DNA from: Lachnospiraceae bacterium
Lineage (GTDB): Bacteria; Bacillota; Clostridia; Lachnospirales; Lachnospiraceae
DNA: 64,000 nt
Assembly (NCBI GenBank): GCA_021203305.1
Contig: JAJQBK010000007.1
Location: forward strand, 1 to 64,000
Direction of reading: 5' to 3'
Every line of letters begins with the position of its first letter. The first letter of the stretch is position 1. A program made the translations under genes and the position numbers. The notes under the pieces are model-generated. The model searched no databases and was not told the origin of the DNA. It worked only from the letters and a program-made list of their open reading frames with translations. Of the stretch, positions 27,794-36,114 are shown one piece after another.

Positions 27794-27832
27794 ACAGGTC
27801 GATTTGTGCCAAAACCTTTGGATTGCTTTTTG

Positions 27833-27861
27833 TTGTATTTTATGTCAATCGGATTTAGAAT
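27833..27861 (+). promoter_or_regulatory. Possible promoter of the Spo0A-like gene
   Basis: TTGTAT (27833-27838), 17-base spacer, TAGAAT (27856-27861), 34 bases before the start codon. Confidence 0.55.
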
Positions 27862-27894
27862 TTGGACAAGCGAGGGGAAAACAGGAGGAGAGAC

Positions 27895-28434
27895 ATGGAA
27901 CAGCTACAGCTTACCTCAACCAAGGATAATGAAAATGTCTACAAAATACTTGATGATCTGATACAGACCAAGCGTGAATTCCAGATTATGATCACAGTGC
28001 CGGGGAGTCTGAAAATCGGGCAGGAGGGTATGGCGCAGACAGCCGCTGTTCCCAAAAAGCCCCAGGAGCCTGTCCAGAGCTTTGACCTGGAAAAGGCAGT
28101 GACGGACATCATTCATGAGATCGGGGTTCCCGCCCACATTAAGGGCTACCAGTATCTGCGGGAGGCCATCATCATGAGCGTGGAGGACAATAACATGCTC
28201 AGCTCCATCACCAAGATTCTGTACCCGACTATCGCCAAACGGTTTGACACCACCTCCAGCCGGGTGGAGCGGGCCATCCGCCACGCCATCGAGGTGGCCT
28301 GGAGCCGGGGCAAGATGGAGACTCTGGACGGGCTTTTCGGCTATACCATTAATACGGGCAAGGGAAAACCTACAAATTCTGAATTCATCGCCCTGATTTC
28401 TGACAGAATCCGTCTGCAGAACAAAGGAAGATAG
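27895..28434 (+). CDS. Spo0A effector-domain protein without receiver domain
   Basis: A 179-residue protein whose residues 70-179 match the DNA-binding domain of the sporulation master regulator Spo0[18 protein letters not shown] (His81), [13 protein letters not shown] (124-136) and [10 protein letters not shown] (158). A normal Spo0A is about 265 residues with an N-terminal phosphorylated receiver; here the first ~65 residues are a short unrelated segment ending in a Pro/Gln linker. I see no receiver remnant in the 200 bases upstream. AGGAGG precedes the ATG. It may bind 0A boxes independently of phosphorylation, or act as a competitor of Spo0A (inference). Confidence 0.85.
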   Translation: MEQLQLTSTKDNENVYKILDDLIQTKREFQIMITVPGSLKIGQEGMAQTAAVPKKPQEPVQSFDLEKAVTDIIHEIGVPAHIKGYQYLREAIIMSVEDNNMLSSITKILYPTIAKRFDTTSSRVERAIRHAIEVAWSRGKMETLDGLFGYTINTGKGKPTNSEFIALISDRIRLQNKGR

Positions 28435-28561
28435 GCAAAAAATCCTGAAAATGGAGATTATTCGCCTGTAAAACGCAAAAAAAGAATAGTTTCGCTTTCA
28501 AAATGATGAATTTTGTGTTATGCTGATTCGGAAGAGAAATTCTTATGGAGGATTACAGCAC

Positions 28562-30007
28562 ATGAAAAATATTTTATTCGCGGCGTCGGAGGGCGTGCCC
28601 TTTATCAAGACAGGAGGCCTGGCGGACGTGGTGGGCTCCCTGCCCAAGAGCCTGGACAAGGAAGCCTATGACGTGAGAGTCTTTCTGCCGAAGTACAGCT
28701 GCATGAAGGACGCGGTGAAGGAGAAGATGACCTTCCTGACCAACTTTTACATGGACTATAACTGGAAAAATGTCTATGTGGGCGTCCTGCAGGCGGAAGT
28801 GGACGGGATCAAGTATTACTTTATCGACAACGAATACTATTTCAGCGGCCCCAAGCCCTACGGCGACGACGGCCTGTTTGAGATTGAGAGATTCGCTTTC
28901 TTCAGCAAGGCGGTTTTAGCGGCATTGCCCCTGATCGGCTTTAAGCCGGATCTGATTCACTGCCATGACTGGCAGACGGGGCTGATTCCGGTGTATCTGA
29001 AGGAGCGCTTCCAGGGCAATGATTTCTTCTGGAATATCAAGACGGTTATGACCATACATAACCTGAAATTCCAGGGGAAGCGGAGCATCCCGGAGGTGAA
29101 GAGCATCACAGGCCTTCCGGATTCCTTCTTTACCTCGGACAAGCTGGAGGCCTACAAGGACGCCAACCTGTTAAAGGGCGGTATTGTCTATGCGGACGCG
29201 GTGACCACGGTTTCCAATACCTACGCGGAGGAGATCAAGACCGATTTCTACGGCGAGGGCTTAAACGGCCTGCTGCAGGCCCGCAGCAATGATCTGCGGG
29301 GCATTGTGAACGGCATTGACTATACGGACTTTAACCCGGAGACCAATCCGCTGATCTATCAGAATTACACGCCGAAGAACTTCCGCAAGGAGAAGGTGAA
29401 GAATAAGCTGGCCCTTCAGGAAGAGCTTGGCATGAACGTGGATAAGGACGTTATGATGATCGGTATTGTATCCCGCCTGACAGACCAGAAGGGAGTGGAT
29501 CTGATCGCCTATGTCATGGATCGTCTCTGCCAGGACAATATCCAGCTGGTGGTGCTGGGCACCGGTGAGGTGCAGTATGAGAATATGTTCCGCCATTTCG
29601 ACTGGAAATATCACGGCAAGGTTTCCGCCAATATTTACTATTCCGAGCCGTTGTCCCACAAGATCTACGCCGGCGCTGACGCGTTTCTGATGCCCTCCCT
29701 GTTTGAGCCCTGCGGCTTAAGCCAGCTGATGGCGCTTCGCTACGGCACCTTGCCCATCGTGCGTGAGACCGGCGGCCTGAAGGATACGGTGCAGCCCTAT
29801 GATGAGAACGCGCACACCGGCACAGGCTTCAGCTTCCGCAATTATAACGCGGACGAGATGCTGAATACCATCCGTTACGCGGAGCATGTATATTATGACA
29901 CAAGGCGGGAGTGGAATCTGATGGTTGACCGGGCGATGGCGGCTGATTTCTCATGGAAGGTTTCCGCGGCAAAATATCAGGAGATGTACGACTGGCTGAT
30001 CGGATAA
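28562..30007 (+). CDS. glgA: Glycogen synthase (ADP-glucose, GT5)
   Basis: Extends alpha-1,4-glucan from ADP-glucose. The 481 residues show FIKTGGLADVVGSLPK at the N-terminus (Lys16 of the KTGGL substrate loop), HCHDWQTGLIP, TIHNLKFQG, VNGIDY, SRLTDQKGVDL and the C-terminal PSLFEPCGLSQLMALRYGT block. The ATG at 28562 follows GGAGG; a longer reading from 28520 lacks a ribosome site. glgC is not in this window. Confidence 0.95.
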   Translation: MKNILFAASEGVPFIKTGGLADVVGSLPKSLDKEAYDVRVFLPKYSCMKDAVKEKMTFLTNFYMDYNWKNVYVGVLQAEVDGIKYYFIDNEYYFSGPKPYGDDGLFEIERFAFFSKAVLAALPLIGFKPDLIHCHDWQTGLIPVYLKERFQGNDFFWNIKTVMTIHNLKFQGKRSIPEVKSITGLPDSFFTSDKLEAYKDANLLKGGIVYADAVTTVSNTYAEEIKTDFYGEGLNGLLQARSNDLRGIVNGIDYTDFNPETNPLIYQNYTPKNFRKEKVKNKLALQEELGMNVDKDVMMIGIVSRLTDQKGVDLIAYVMDRLCQDNIQLVVLGTGEVQYENMFRHFDWKYHGKVSANIYYSEPLSHKIYAGADAFLMPSLFEPCGLSQLMALRYGTLPIVRETGGLKDTVQPYDENAHTGTGFSFRNYNADEMLNTIRYAEHVYYDTRREWNLMVDRAMAADFSWKVSAAKYQEMYDWLIG

Positions 30008-30008
30008 G

Positions 30009-31652
30009 ATGGCAAAAAATACAACAGGCACACAGAAGCAATCAAATAACGCAGAATTTGTAAAGCAGGCCGGTATTCTGGCGGCGGCTGGTATCATCAG
30101 CCGCCTGATCGGCTTGCTTTATCGGGTTCCGCTGGCAAATATCCTGACGGATGAGGGCAACGGCTATTATTCCACGGCGTATAATGTGTATACGATCGTG
30201 CTTTTATTGTCCTCCTACAGCATTCCCTCGGCCATTTCCAAGCTGATGGCCGGGAAGCTGGAGCAGCGTCAGTACAAAAACGCCCAGCGGATTTTTTATT
30301 GTGCCCTGATTTATGTGGGCGCCATCGGCCTGATCGCCGCTATGGTCTTATTTTTCGGGGCGGGCGTGCTGGTCAACGGCAGGGCATCCCTGGTGCTTCG
30401 GGTGTTCGCGCCTACCGTATTTATCTATGGATTTTTAGGAGTGCTGCGGGGATATTTTCAGGCCCACAAAAATATGGCGCCGACCAGCATCTCGCAGATT
30501 TTTGAACAGATTTTAAACGCGGCAGTCAGCATCGCGGCGGCCGGTTATTTTATGAAAATATACGCTGAGCCGGAGTACGGCGCCATGGGAAGCGCCATCG
30601 GCACCGGCGCGGGAGTGGTGACGGCGCTGCTGTTCATGCTCTGGGCCTATCTGATGAACCGGAAGCGCATCAGCAGAAGGATTCAGAGGGATACCGGCCA
30701 TTTTGAGGATCCGGCGGGGGAAATCTTTAAGAGCCTGCTTTTCGTGGTGACTCCCATCATTCTCAGCACCTTTATTTATAATTTCAATATTACCTTAAAT
30801 AACAGGCTGTTTACGGAGATCGCCATCAACGTGAAGGAGATAGCGGAGGAGGAGGCGTATTCTGTCTTCGGCATTTATTCCGGAAAGGCGGTGCTTCTGT
30901 CCGATGTGCCCATCGCGGTGGCCTCCGCCATGAGCGCGGCGCTGATCCCCGTGATTTCCGCCTCCTATGTGCGGGATGGAAAGACGACAGCCGGCGGCCA
31001 GGTGCAGGTGGCGGTGCAGACTACCATGCTGATCTCCATTCCGTCGGCGGTTGGGCTGTTCGTGCTGGCGGAGCCGATTCTGACTTTGCTGTTCAGCTTT
31101 TCCACGGAGGCGGATCTGGCGATGGCGGTGATTTTGCTGCGGATGATGTGCTTTTCCACCTGCTTTTACGCTCTGTCCACTGTATCCAACGGAATTTTAC
31201 AGGGCATCGGCATGGTCAATAAGCCGGTCAAAAACGCCGGAATCGCGCTGATTGCCCAGACCATTCTGGTGGTGGCCCTGATGTTTGCCACAGACCTGGG
31301 AATTTATACCCTGCCCATTGCCTATTTCTTCTACGCGGGCCTGATGAGCCTGCTCAATCAGCTGGATGTGAAAAAAGCTCTGGACTGCCGGATTGACTTT
31401 GTACATGTATACGCGAAGCCGGGGCTTTCGGCTCTGGCGATGGGGGCGGCGGCCTGGGTGGTGTACCATGGAATTTATTTTCTCCTGCCGTCCAACGTGG
31501 TCTGCCTGGCGCTGTCGGTGGTGTTCGCGGTCATTGTGTACGTGGTGCTGCTGGTGGTGACCGGCGGGATGACGGAGCAGACGCTGTATAATATTCCCAG
31601 GGGATACATGCTGATTCCACTGCTGAGAAGGATGGGGCTGAAGGAGGAGTAA
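30009..31652 (+). CDS. SpoVB/YtgP-like polysaccharide flippase (MOP superfamily)
   Basis: A 547-residue protein with about 14 membrane helices. The N-terminus (VKQAGILAAAGIISRLIGLLYRVPL) and GLLRGYFQ-like GVLRGYFQAHKNM block are typical of the SpoVB/YtgP branch, which moves lipid-linked cell wall or polysaccharide precursors across the membrane. It begins one base after glgA stops, so the two are translationally linked. Whether it is spoVB itself or a paralog cannot be settled by eye. Confidence 0.85.
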   Translation: MAKNTTGTQKQSNNAEFVKQAGILAAAGIISRLIGLLYRVPLANILTDEGNGYYSTAYNVYTIVLLLSSYSIPSAISKLMAGKLEQRQYKNAQRIFYCALIYVGAIGLIAAMVLFFGAGVLVNGRASLVLRVFAPTVFIYGFLGVLRGYFQAHKNMAPTSISQIFEQILNAAVSIAAAGYFMKIYAEPEYGAMGSAIGTGAGVVTALLFMLWAYLMNRKRISRRIQRDTGHFEDPAGEIFKSLLFVVTPIILSTFIYNFNITLNNRLFTEIAINVKEIAEEEAYSVFGIYSGKAVLLSDVPIAVASAMSAALIPVISASYVRDGKTTAGGQVQVAVQTTMLISIPSAVGLFVLAEPILTLLFSFSTEADLAMAVILLRMMCFSTCFYALSTVSNGILQGIGMVNKPVKNAGIALIAQTILVVALMFATDLGIYTLPIAYFFYAGLMSLLNQLDVKKALDCRIDFVHVYAKPGLSALAMGAAAWVVYHGIYFLLPSNVVCLALSVVFAVIVYVVLLVVTGGMTEQTLYNIPRGYMLIPLLRRMGLKEE

Positions 31653-31738
31653 GGGAAGAAAGCATCAGACAAGGAGAATAATACTATTACAAAGCGTAAA
31701 ATATCACATAAAAAATTGAAAAAAATATAATTTTATAC

Positions 31739-31767
31739 TTGCAAAATCAGGAGAAGCTGATTATAAT
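31739..31767 (+). promoter_or_regulatory. Strong promoter of the antitoxin RNA
   Basis: TTGCAA (31739-31744), exactly 17 bases, then perfect TATAAT (31762-31767). It points toward, and antisense to, the small toxin gene. Confidence 0.8.
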
Positions 31768-31774
31768 GGATTTA

Positions 31775-31869
31775 ACAAGGGAGCCAACACGATAGCTGTT
31801 ACCTATCCGTTTCTGGCGAAGATGTTTTTAGTTACAATAGCACCTCACTGAGCGGAGGTGCTATTTCTT
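31775..31869 (+). ncRNA. Predicted antisense antitoxin RNA (RatA/SR-like)
   Basis: A transcript from the promoter at 31739 would start near 31775 and stop at the hairpin 31836-31865 (AATAGCACCTC/GAGGTGCTATT followed by TCTTCT), about 95 bases. It has no good reading frame and is complementary to the 3' end and stop codon region of the toxin mRNA. A second small stem, GATAG/CTATC, lies at 31791-31807. This 3'-overlapping convergent layout is that of txpA/RatA and bsrE/SR5 in Bacillus. Presence of the RNA is inference. Confidence 0.65.
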
Positions 31870-31944
31870 CTGAATGTAATTCAGTATGGTTACAATTAAT
31901 CCTGCAACAGCAATGATAATCATAAATTCTTCATACGTACTCAT
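31861..31944 (-). CDS. BsrE/TxpA-like small hydrophobic toxin (type I TA)
   Basis: A 27-residue peptide starting MSTYEEFMIIIAVAG, continuing with one hydrophobic helix and ending in NYIQKK. Size, N-terminal MSTY/F-x-x-x-M and basic tail match Bacillus BsrE, BsrG and TxpA and the holin-like toxin family (PF16935), which damage the membrane when overproduced. A very strong ribosome site, AAAGGGGG, lies 8 bases before the ATG. The 3' end is covered by the predicted antisense RNA. No prophage genes surround it. Too short for routine gene calling. Confidence 0.8.
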   Translation of the reverse strand: MSTYEEFMIIIAVAGLIVTILNYIQKK

Positions 31945-32047
31945 AGGAAAAGCCCCCTTTCTGTCAAGGTCTCAGAAACGAGGTTTTTACACCCTGTCAG
32001 CTCCTTTATTAAATCCACTGTTTTCAATGTGCGAATATTTGCAATAT

Positions 32048-32105
32048 AAAAAGGGCTTCCATCTCTCTTTTATCTTTCGTAAAAGCGGATCAAAGCCCTT
32101 TTCTT
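32048..32105. terminator. Long hairpin upstream of the toxin gene
   Basis: AAAAAGGGCTTCC (from 32049) pairs with GATCAAAGCCCTTTT (to 32102). On the minus strand it ends in CCCTTTTT and could stop transcripts from the promoter at 32135-32163 or form the toxin mRNA leader. Its AAGCCCTTT arm is also complementary to the toxin ribosome site. Confidence 0.6.
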
Positions 32106-32134
32106 TGGTGTGACTCATCAATTGAGTTGCTTAT

Positions 32135-32163
32135 ACTCTATCATGAGTTCCAAATTTTGTCAA
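32135..32163 (-). promoter_or_regulatory. Probable promoter for the toxin leader
   Basis: Minus strand TTGACA (32158-32163), 17-base spacer, TAGAGT (32135-32140). It lies 190 bases upstream of the toxin ATG. Confidence 0.55.
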
Positions 32164-32253
32164 ATAGTAATCGACAGATTATCTTGCCATTCCCTTTATG
32201 ACTATGGCGACAGTCATAACCCTGCCGCAATCACATTTTGACAGTCATTTCCC

Positions 32254-32649
32254 TTATCTGCCAATTTCCTTTTTCAGAACCTGATAATAGGGTATGCCGT
32301 AATAGCAGTAGAACGCGAGGTAAAAGATCATATCGCGGGCGGTGGGCGTGACCTCCGCAAGCTCACGCTTCCCTATGTACCTCAGCTTCTGCTCCTCGTC
32401 CATGCTGTTCCAGCAACGTTCGCTCATCCGCTGTATCTGTCTTGCCGTTGACTTTACTTTCCGGCCAAGCCTTTCGGCCACGACCTCGTAAATCTCCCGG
32501 GTCACCCGGATGTCGCCCATATAATGGTACCTGTTCTCACGGAACAGGAGCTGCTCCGCCACCTCGATGGCGCAGACGAAAACGACAGTGTCTCCACGTC
32601 CTGGACCGATGATTTCACGAATCACCAGTTCTTCCTTTGATGTTTTCAT
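32254..32649 (-). CDS. Small protein with a divergent Spo0A_C-like helical domain
   Basis: A 131-residue protein with no obvious named family. The segment IYEVVAERLG...ARQIQRMSERCW (about 69-96) aligns without gaps to [10 protein letters not shown]...[13 protein letters not shown] of the Spo0A effector domain at 27895, with 7 of 28 identical residues including Tyr, Arg, Ile, Glu and Trp. A short HYMG block ahead resembles HIKG. I infer a distant Spo0A_C-like DNA-binding protein; it could also be an unrelated helix-turn-helix. GGGAGG lies 8 bases before the ATG. The toxin locus lies just downstream on the same strand. Confidence 0.5.
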   Translation of the reverse strand: MKTSKEELVIREIIGPGRGDTVVFVCAIEVAEQLLFRENRYHYMGDIRVTREIYEVVAERLGRKVKSTARQIQRMSERCWNSMDEEQKLRYIGKRELAEVTPTARDMIFYLAFYCYYGIPYYQVLKKEIGR

Positions 32650-32808
32650 ACGAAAACCTCCCTCAAATGTAGTAAATTTTGTATCTGAACGATACCAGTA
32701 AAGAATATACCCGGTTACGTGGTAATTTGAATGCGGGATTTATTTCAGGAAGGAAAATTTAGCGGTTTCAGCCCGGATTTAAAAGGAAAATCACAGCTTT
32801 CCTCCCGG

Positions 32809-32837
32809 TTGTCTTTTTTTTGATTTTATACTATAAT
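32809..32837 (+). promoter_or_regulatory. SigA-type promoter of rqcH
   Basis: TTGTCT (32809-32814), 17-base T-rich spacer, TATAAT (32832-32837). Confidence 0.72.
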
Positions 32838-32863
32838 GAGCGAAAGTGAGGAAATTAATAACC

Positions 32864-34606
32864 ATGGCATTTGACGGAATCACCATTTCCTGCCTGACCC
32901 GGGAGCTGAACGATACCCTGTCGGGCGGAAAGATAAGCAAAATAGCGCAGCCGGAGACAGACGAGCTGCTGTTGACAATCAAAACCTTTCAGGGCCAGTA
33001 CCGGCTGATGCTTTCGGTGAACGCGTCCCTGCCTCTGGCCTGCCTGACTCAGGAGAATAAGCCCGGTCCGGCTACAGCCCCCAATTTCTGTATGCTGCTG
33101 CGCAAGCACATTCAGAACGGGCGGATTTTATCCATCACCCAGCCGGGGCTGGAGCGCGTTATTCACATTCAGATCGAGCATCTGGATGAACTGGGGGATC
33201 TGTGCCTCAAAACGCTGGTCATCGAGCTGATGGGAAAGTACAGCAATATTATTTTCTTAAAGGATGACAATACCATCATTGACAGCATCAAGCATATTTC
33301 CAATATGGTCAGCTCCGTCCGGGAGGTTCTGCCGGGCCGGGATTATTTCATTCCCGTAACGCAGGAAAAGGCGGATCCGCTGACCTTTGACGCCGCCGGA
33401 ATGGGGGCGCTTCTGGAAACAAAGCCGGTGCCTTTGTATAAGGCGGTTTATACCGGTTTTACGGGTATCAGTCCCATTATGGCCCAAGAGCTGTGCTGCC
33501 AGGCCGGGATTGACGCTGACTTTCCCGCCAACGCGCTGTCGGAGGGGCAGACGGAAGAACTGTCGAGGTGCTTTCAGCGGATGATTGACTGGATAAAGAA
33601 AGGGCAGTTTTCTCCGGTGATCGTCTATCAGGCCGGGGTTCCGAAGGAATATTTTGTATTTCCCTGCACCCTTTACCCTGAACAGACGCAGAAAGGGTAT
33701 GACAGTATATCAGAGCTTCTGCTGGCTTATTACGGGGAAAAGAACGCGGCGGACAGAATCAGGCAGCGCTCCGCGGACCTTCGGCGCGTTGTACAGACCG
33801 CCCTGGAGCGCAATGTCAAAAAATATGATCTGCAGACGGCGCAGATGAGGGACACCGAAAAGCGGGAGAAATACCGTGTCTACGGCGAACTGATTACCGC
33901 CTACGGTTATTCGGTCCCTGAGGGCAGCAAAAGCTTCCGGGCATTGAATTATTATACAAATGAGGAGGTCACCATTCCTCTTGACCCGGACATTCCGGTG
34001 ATGGACAACGCGAAGAAATATTTTGAAAAATACGCCAGAATGAAGAGGACATACGAGGCCTTGACGGAGCAGACTGCCCAGGGAAAGGCGGAAATCGATT
34101 ATCTGCAAAGCGTGTCCAATGCCCTGGATATGGCTCAGTGCGAGGCGGATCTGATGCAGATCAGGGAGGAGCTGCTTATGACCGGCCATATCCGGAAGAA
34201 TCCGGAGCGGGGCAAAAAGCGGCCAAAGACGGTCAGCCGCCCCTGGCATTACGTCAGCAGCGACGGCTATGATATATATGTAGGAAAAAATAATCTTCAG
34301 AATGACCAGCTGACCTTTAAGGAGGGGCAGGGTAACGACTGGTGGTTCCACGCCAAAAACTGTCCCGGCTCCCATGTGCTGGTAAAGACAGGCGGGAAGA
34401 CGGAGCTTCCTGACGCAACCTTTGAGGAGGCGGCCAGGCTGGCGGCTTATTACAGCAAAAACAGGGATCAGGACAAGGTGGAGATCGACTATATTCAGAA
34501 GAAGCATGTGAAGAAGCCCAACGGGGCAAAGCCTGGCTTTGTGGTGTATTATACGAATTATTCGATGGTGGCCGGGCCGGATATTTCAGGGATCAGGGAA
34601 GGGTAG
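32864..34606 (+). CDS. rqcH: NFACT-family ribosome quality control protein RqcH
   Basis: Binds stalled 50S subunits and directs C-terminal alanine tailing of the nascent chain; formerly called fibronectin-binding protein FbpA. The 580 residues show MAFDGITISCLTREL at the start, the NFACT-N region to ~270, a coiled-coil/HhH middle, and the NFACT-R block GNDWWFHAKNCPGSHVLVK followed by AARLAAYYSKNR and KPGFVVYY. ATG 32864 matches the start of family proteins; GAGGA lies somewhat far upstream (12 bases). Confidence 0.92.
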   Translation: MAFDGITISCLTRELNDTLSGGKISKIAQPETDELLLTIKTFQGQYRLMLSVNASLPLACLTQENKPGPATAPNFCMLLRKHIQNGRILSITQPGLERVIHIQIEHLDELGDLCLKTLVIELMGKYSNIIFLKDDNTIIDSIKHISNMVSSVREVLPGRDYFIPVTQEKADPLTFDAAGMGALLETKPVPLYKAVYTGFTGISPIMAQELCCQAGIDADFPANALSEGQTEELSRCFQRMIDWIKKGQFSPVIVYQAGVPKEYFVFPCTLYPEQTQKGYDSISELLLAYYGEKNAADRIRQRSADLRRVVQTALERNVKKYDLQTAQMRDTEKREKYRVYGELITAYGYSVPEGSKSFRALNYYTNEEVTIPLDPDIPVMDNAKKYFEKYARMKRTYEALTEQTAQGKAEIDYLQSVSNALDMAQCEADLMQIREELLMTGHIRKNPERGKKRPKTVSRPWHYVSSDGYDIYVGKNNLQNDQLTFKEGQGNDWWFHAKNCPGSHVLVKTGGKTELPDATFEEAARLAAYYSKNRDQDKVEIDYIQKKHVKKPNGAKPGFVVYYTNYSMVAGPDISGIREG

Positions 34607-34616
34607 GAGAGCCTGC

Positions 34617-34659
34617 TTTCGACAAAAAAGTTGACATCTTTTTTATATTGTATTATATA
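34617..34659 (+). promoter_or_regulatory. Promoter of degV with a possible 0A box
   Basis: TTGACA (34631-34636), 17-base spacer, TATATA (34654-34659). Immediately upstream, TTTCGACAAA (34617-34626) is the complement of TTTGTCGAAA, matching the Spo0A-box core TGTCGAA. Such a match arises by chance a few times in a window this size. Confidence 0.55.
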
Positions 34660-34745
34660 TATTTACAGAAAGAAGTCGTTTTTTGCTCTGGAATATCAGG
34701 TTTCAGATATCTTGTGATGAAAACTTAGATTTAGAGGAGGATATC

Positions 34746-35612
34746 ATGAATAATTATGTGATTTATACTGATTCAGCCTGCGATACACCGGCGGAGGTTT
34801 TAAAGGAATGGGGAGTGAAGAGCGTCAACCTGACCTTTCATTTCGTCGGGGAGACTGTGGAATATGACAATGACGCGCTTTCCGCAAAGGAATTTTACGG
34901 GTTTATGAGGCAGGGTAAGACTGTCAAAACCGCGGCAGTCAACACGGAAACCTTCCGGGAGCGTTTCCGCAGGGAGCTGGAGAAGGGAAATGACGTACTT
35001 TATCTGGGCTTTTCTACAGGGTTAAGCTCCACCTACAGCGCCGGGAAGATGGCGGCCGGGGAGCTTGTGGAGGAGTATCCGGAGCGGAAGATTCTGACGG
35101 TGGATACGCTGTCGGCCTCCACAGGGCAGGGACTTTTGGTTTATCTTGTGAAATGCCGCAAGGAAGAGGGCGCTTCCATCGAGGAGGCCGCCGAATACGC
35201 GGAGAGCATGAAGCTGAAAATCTGCCACTGGTTCACCGCGGACACCCTGGAGTATTTAAAGAAGGGAGGCCGGGTCAGCCCCACCACGGCCTGGATTGGC
35301 GATACGCTGAATATCAAGCCGTTAATGCATGTGGACAACGAGGGGCATCTGGTGGGCGTCAGAAATGTCCGCGGCAAAAAGAATGCCATCGACGGCCTCG
35401 CCAGAAGGCTGAAGGAGACTGCCATTGACCTGGGAAAATACCCGATTTATATCTGCAACTCCGACTGCCAGGATACGGTGGATATGCTGACCAGAAGCTT
35501 AAAGGAGCTGTGCGGCGCTGAGGTCAAAATGGTCACGGACATCGGGCCTGTCATCGGCGCGCACACCGGACCGGGAGTGATAGCGTTGTTTTTCGTGGGG
35601 AATGAAAGGTAG
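34746..35612 (+). CDS. DegV family fatty acid-binding protein
   Basis: Binds fatty acids and, with FakA kinase, feeds exogenous fatty acids into phospholipid synthesis (FakB role in the family). The 288 residues have the N-terminal YVIYTDSACDTP, a FSTGLSSTYSAG block holding the ligand Ser/Thr, LKKGGRVSPTTAWIGDTLNIKPLM, and the C-terminal IGPVIGAHTGPGVIALFF. ATG 34746 follows GGAGGAT. No fakA is adjacent. Confidence 0.93.
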   Translation: MNNYVIYTDSACDTPAEVLKEWGVKSVNLTFHFVGETVEYDNDALSAKEFYGFMRQGKTVKTAAVNTETFRERFRRELEKGNDVLYLGFSTGLSSTYSAGKMAAGELVEEYPERKILTVDTLSASTGQGLLVYLVKCRKEEGASIEEAAEYAESMKLKICHWFTADTLEYLKKGGRVSPTTAWIGDTLNIKPLMHVDNEGHLVGVRNVRGKKNAIDGLARRLKETAIDLGKYPIYICNSDCQDTVDMLTRSLKELCGAEVKMVTDIGPVIGAHTGPGVIALFFVGNER

Positions 35613-35686
35613 GCTAATGCTCACAGCCGCTTTCCCTCTGCGCGCGCAATACTGTGATCGGTGATAAAGAAAGACAAAATTTTTCC

Positions 35687-35715
35687 TTGCAATATGCCGG
35701 TCGTCAGGGTATACT
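35687..35715 (+). promoter_or_regulatory. SigA-type promoter of the small coiled-coil protein gene
   Basis: TTGCAA (35687-35692), 17-base spacer, TATACT (35710-35715). Confidence 0.75.
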
Positions 35716-35770
35716 GACATAAAAGCAGCGTAAAGTCGCTTATTATAAAATGAAAAGGAGCCTTTGACCT

Positions 35771-36037
35771 ATGCCTCGTGGAAGAAAAAAAGTACAGCCT
35801 CAGACAGTTGAGGAAAGAATTGCCGCTGTGACGGCTGAGATGGAAGCCCTCAAGGAGCAGCTGAAGGACAAGAAGAATGAACTGAAGGAGCTGCAGACCG
35901 CAAAGGAAGCGGAGGACCAGAAGAAGCTTCTGGACGCGTTCGCCGCCAGCGGGAAGAGCGTGGAAGAGGTGCTGGCGATGCTCGGCAGCGAAGCTTCTGA
36001 CAATGAGAATAATGAAGCAGCGGAGACAGCAGAATAA
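35771..36037 (+). CDS. Small basic-headed coiled-coil protein, unknown
   Basis: An 88-residue protein of no recognised function. It opens MPRGRKK, resembling an AT-hook, then a coiled coil (about 12-55, Glu/Lys-rich), a short block KKLLDAFAASGKSVEEVLAML, and an acidic tail. It may be a nucleoid or structural protein, or related to small Clostridial DUF4315 proteins. AAAAGGAG precedes the ATG. It has its own promoter and terminator, so it is expressed alone. Confidence 0.75.
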   Translation: MPRGRKKVQPQTVEERIAAVTAEMEALKEQLKDKKNELKELQTAKEAEDQKKLLDAFAASGKSVEEVLAMLGSEASDNENNEAAETAE

Positions 36038-36041
36038 TAAT

Positions 36042-36075
36042 AAAAGCCGTGTGCAAGTCATGCGGCTTTTATTTT
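36042..36075 (+). terminator. Terminator of the small coiled-coil protein gene
   Basis: AAAAGCCG (36042-36049) and CGGCTTTT (36063-36070), followed by ATTTT. Confidence 0.82.
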
Positions 36076-36114
36076 GCGGGGGTTTCCGGGGCGATGTAAG
36101 GATTGATTCTTTAA

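Noticed and set aside
27716-27961. 81-codon frame upstream of the Spo0A-like gene
   Set aside because: Considered as a lost receiver domain, but it has no receiver motifs, contains a terminator-like hairpin, and overlaps the real gene.
31886-32113. 75-codon plus-strand frame over the toxin region
   Set aside because: No ribosome site, odd composition, and it runs through the toxin gene and the hairpin on the opposite strand.
31653-32860. Prophage remnant around the toxin locus
   Set aside because: No integrase, structural or lysis genes nearby; flanking genes are ordinary chromosomal genes.
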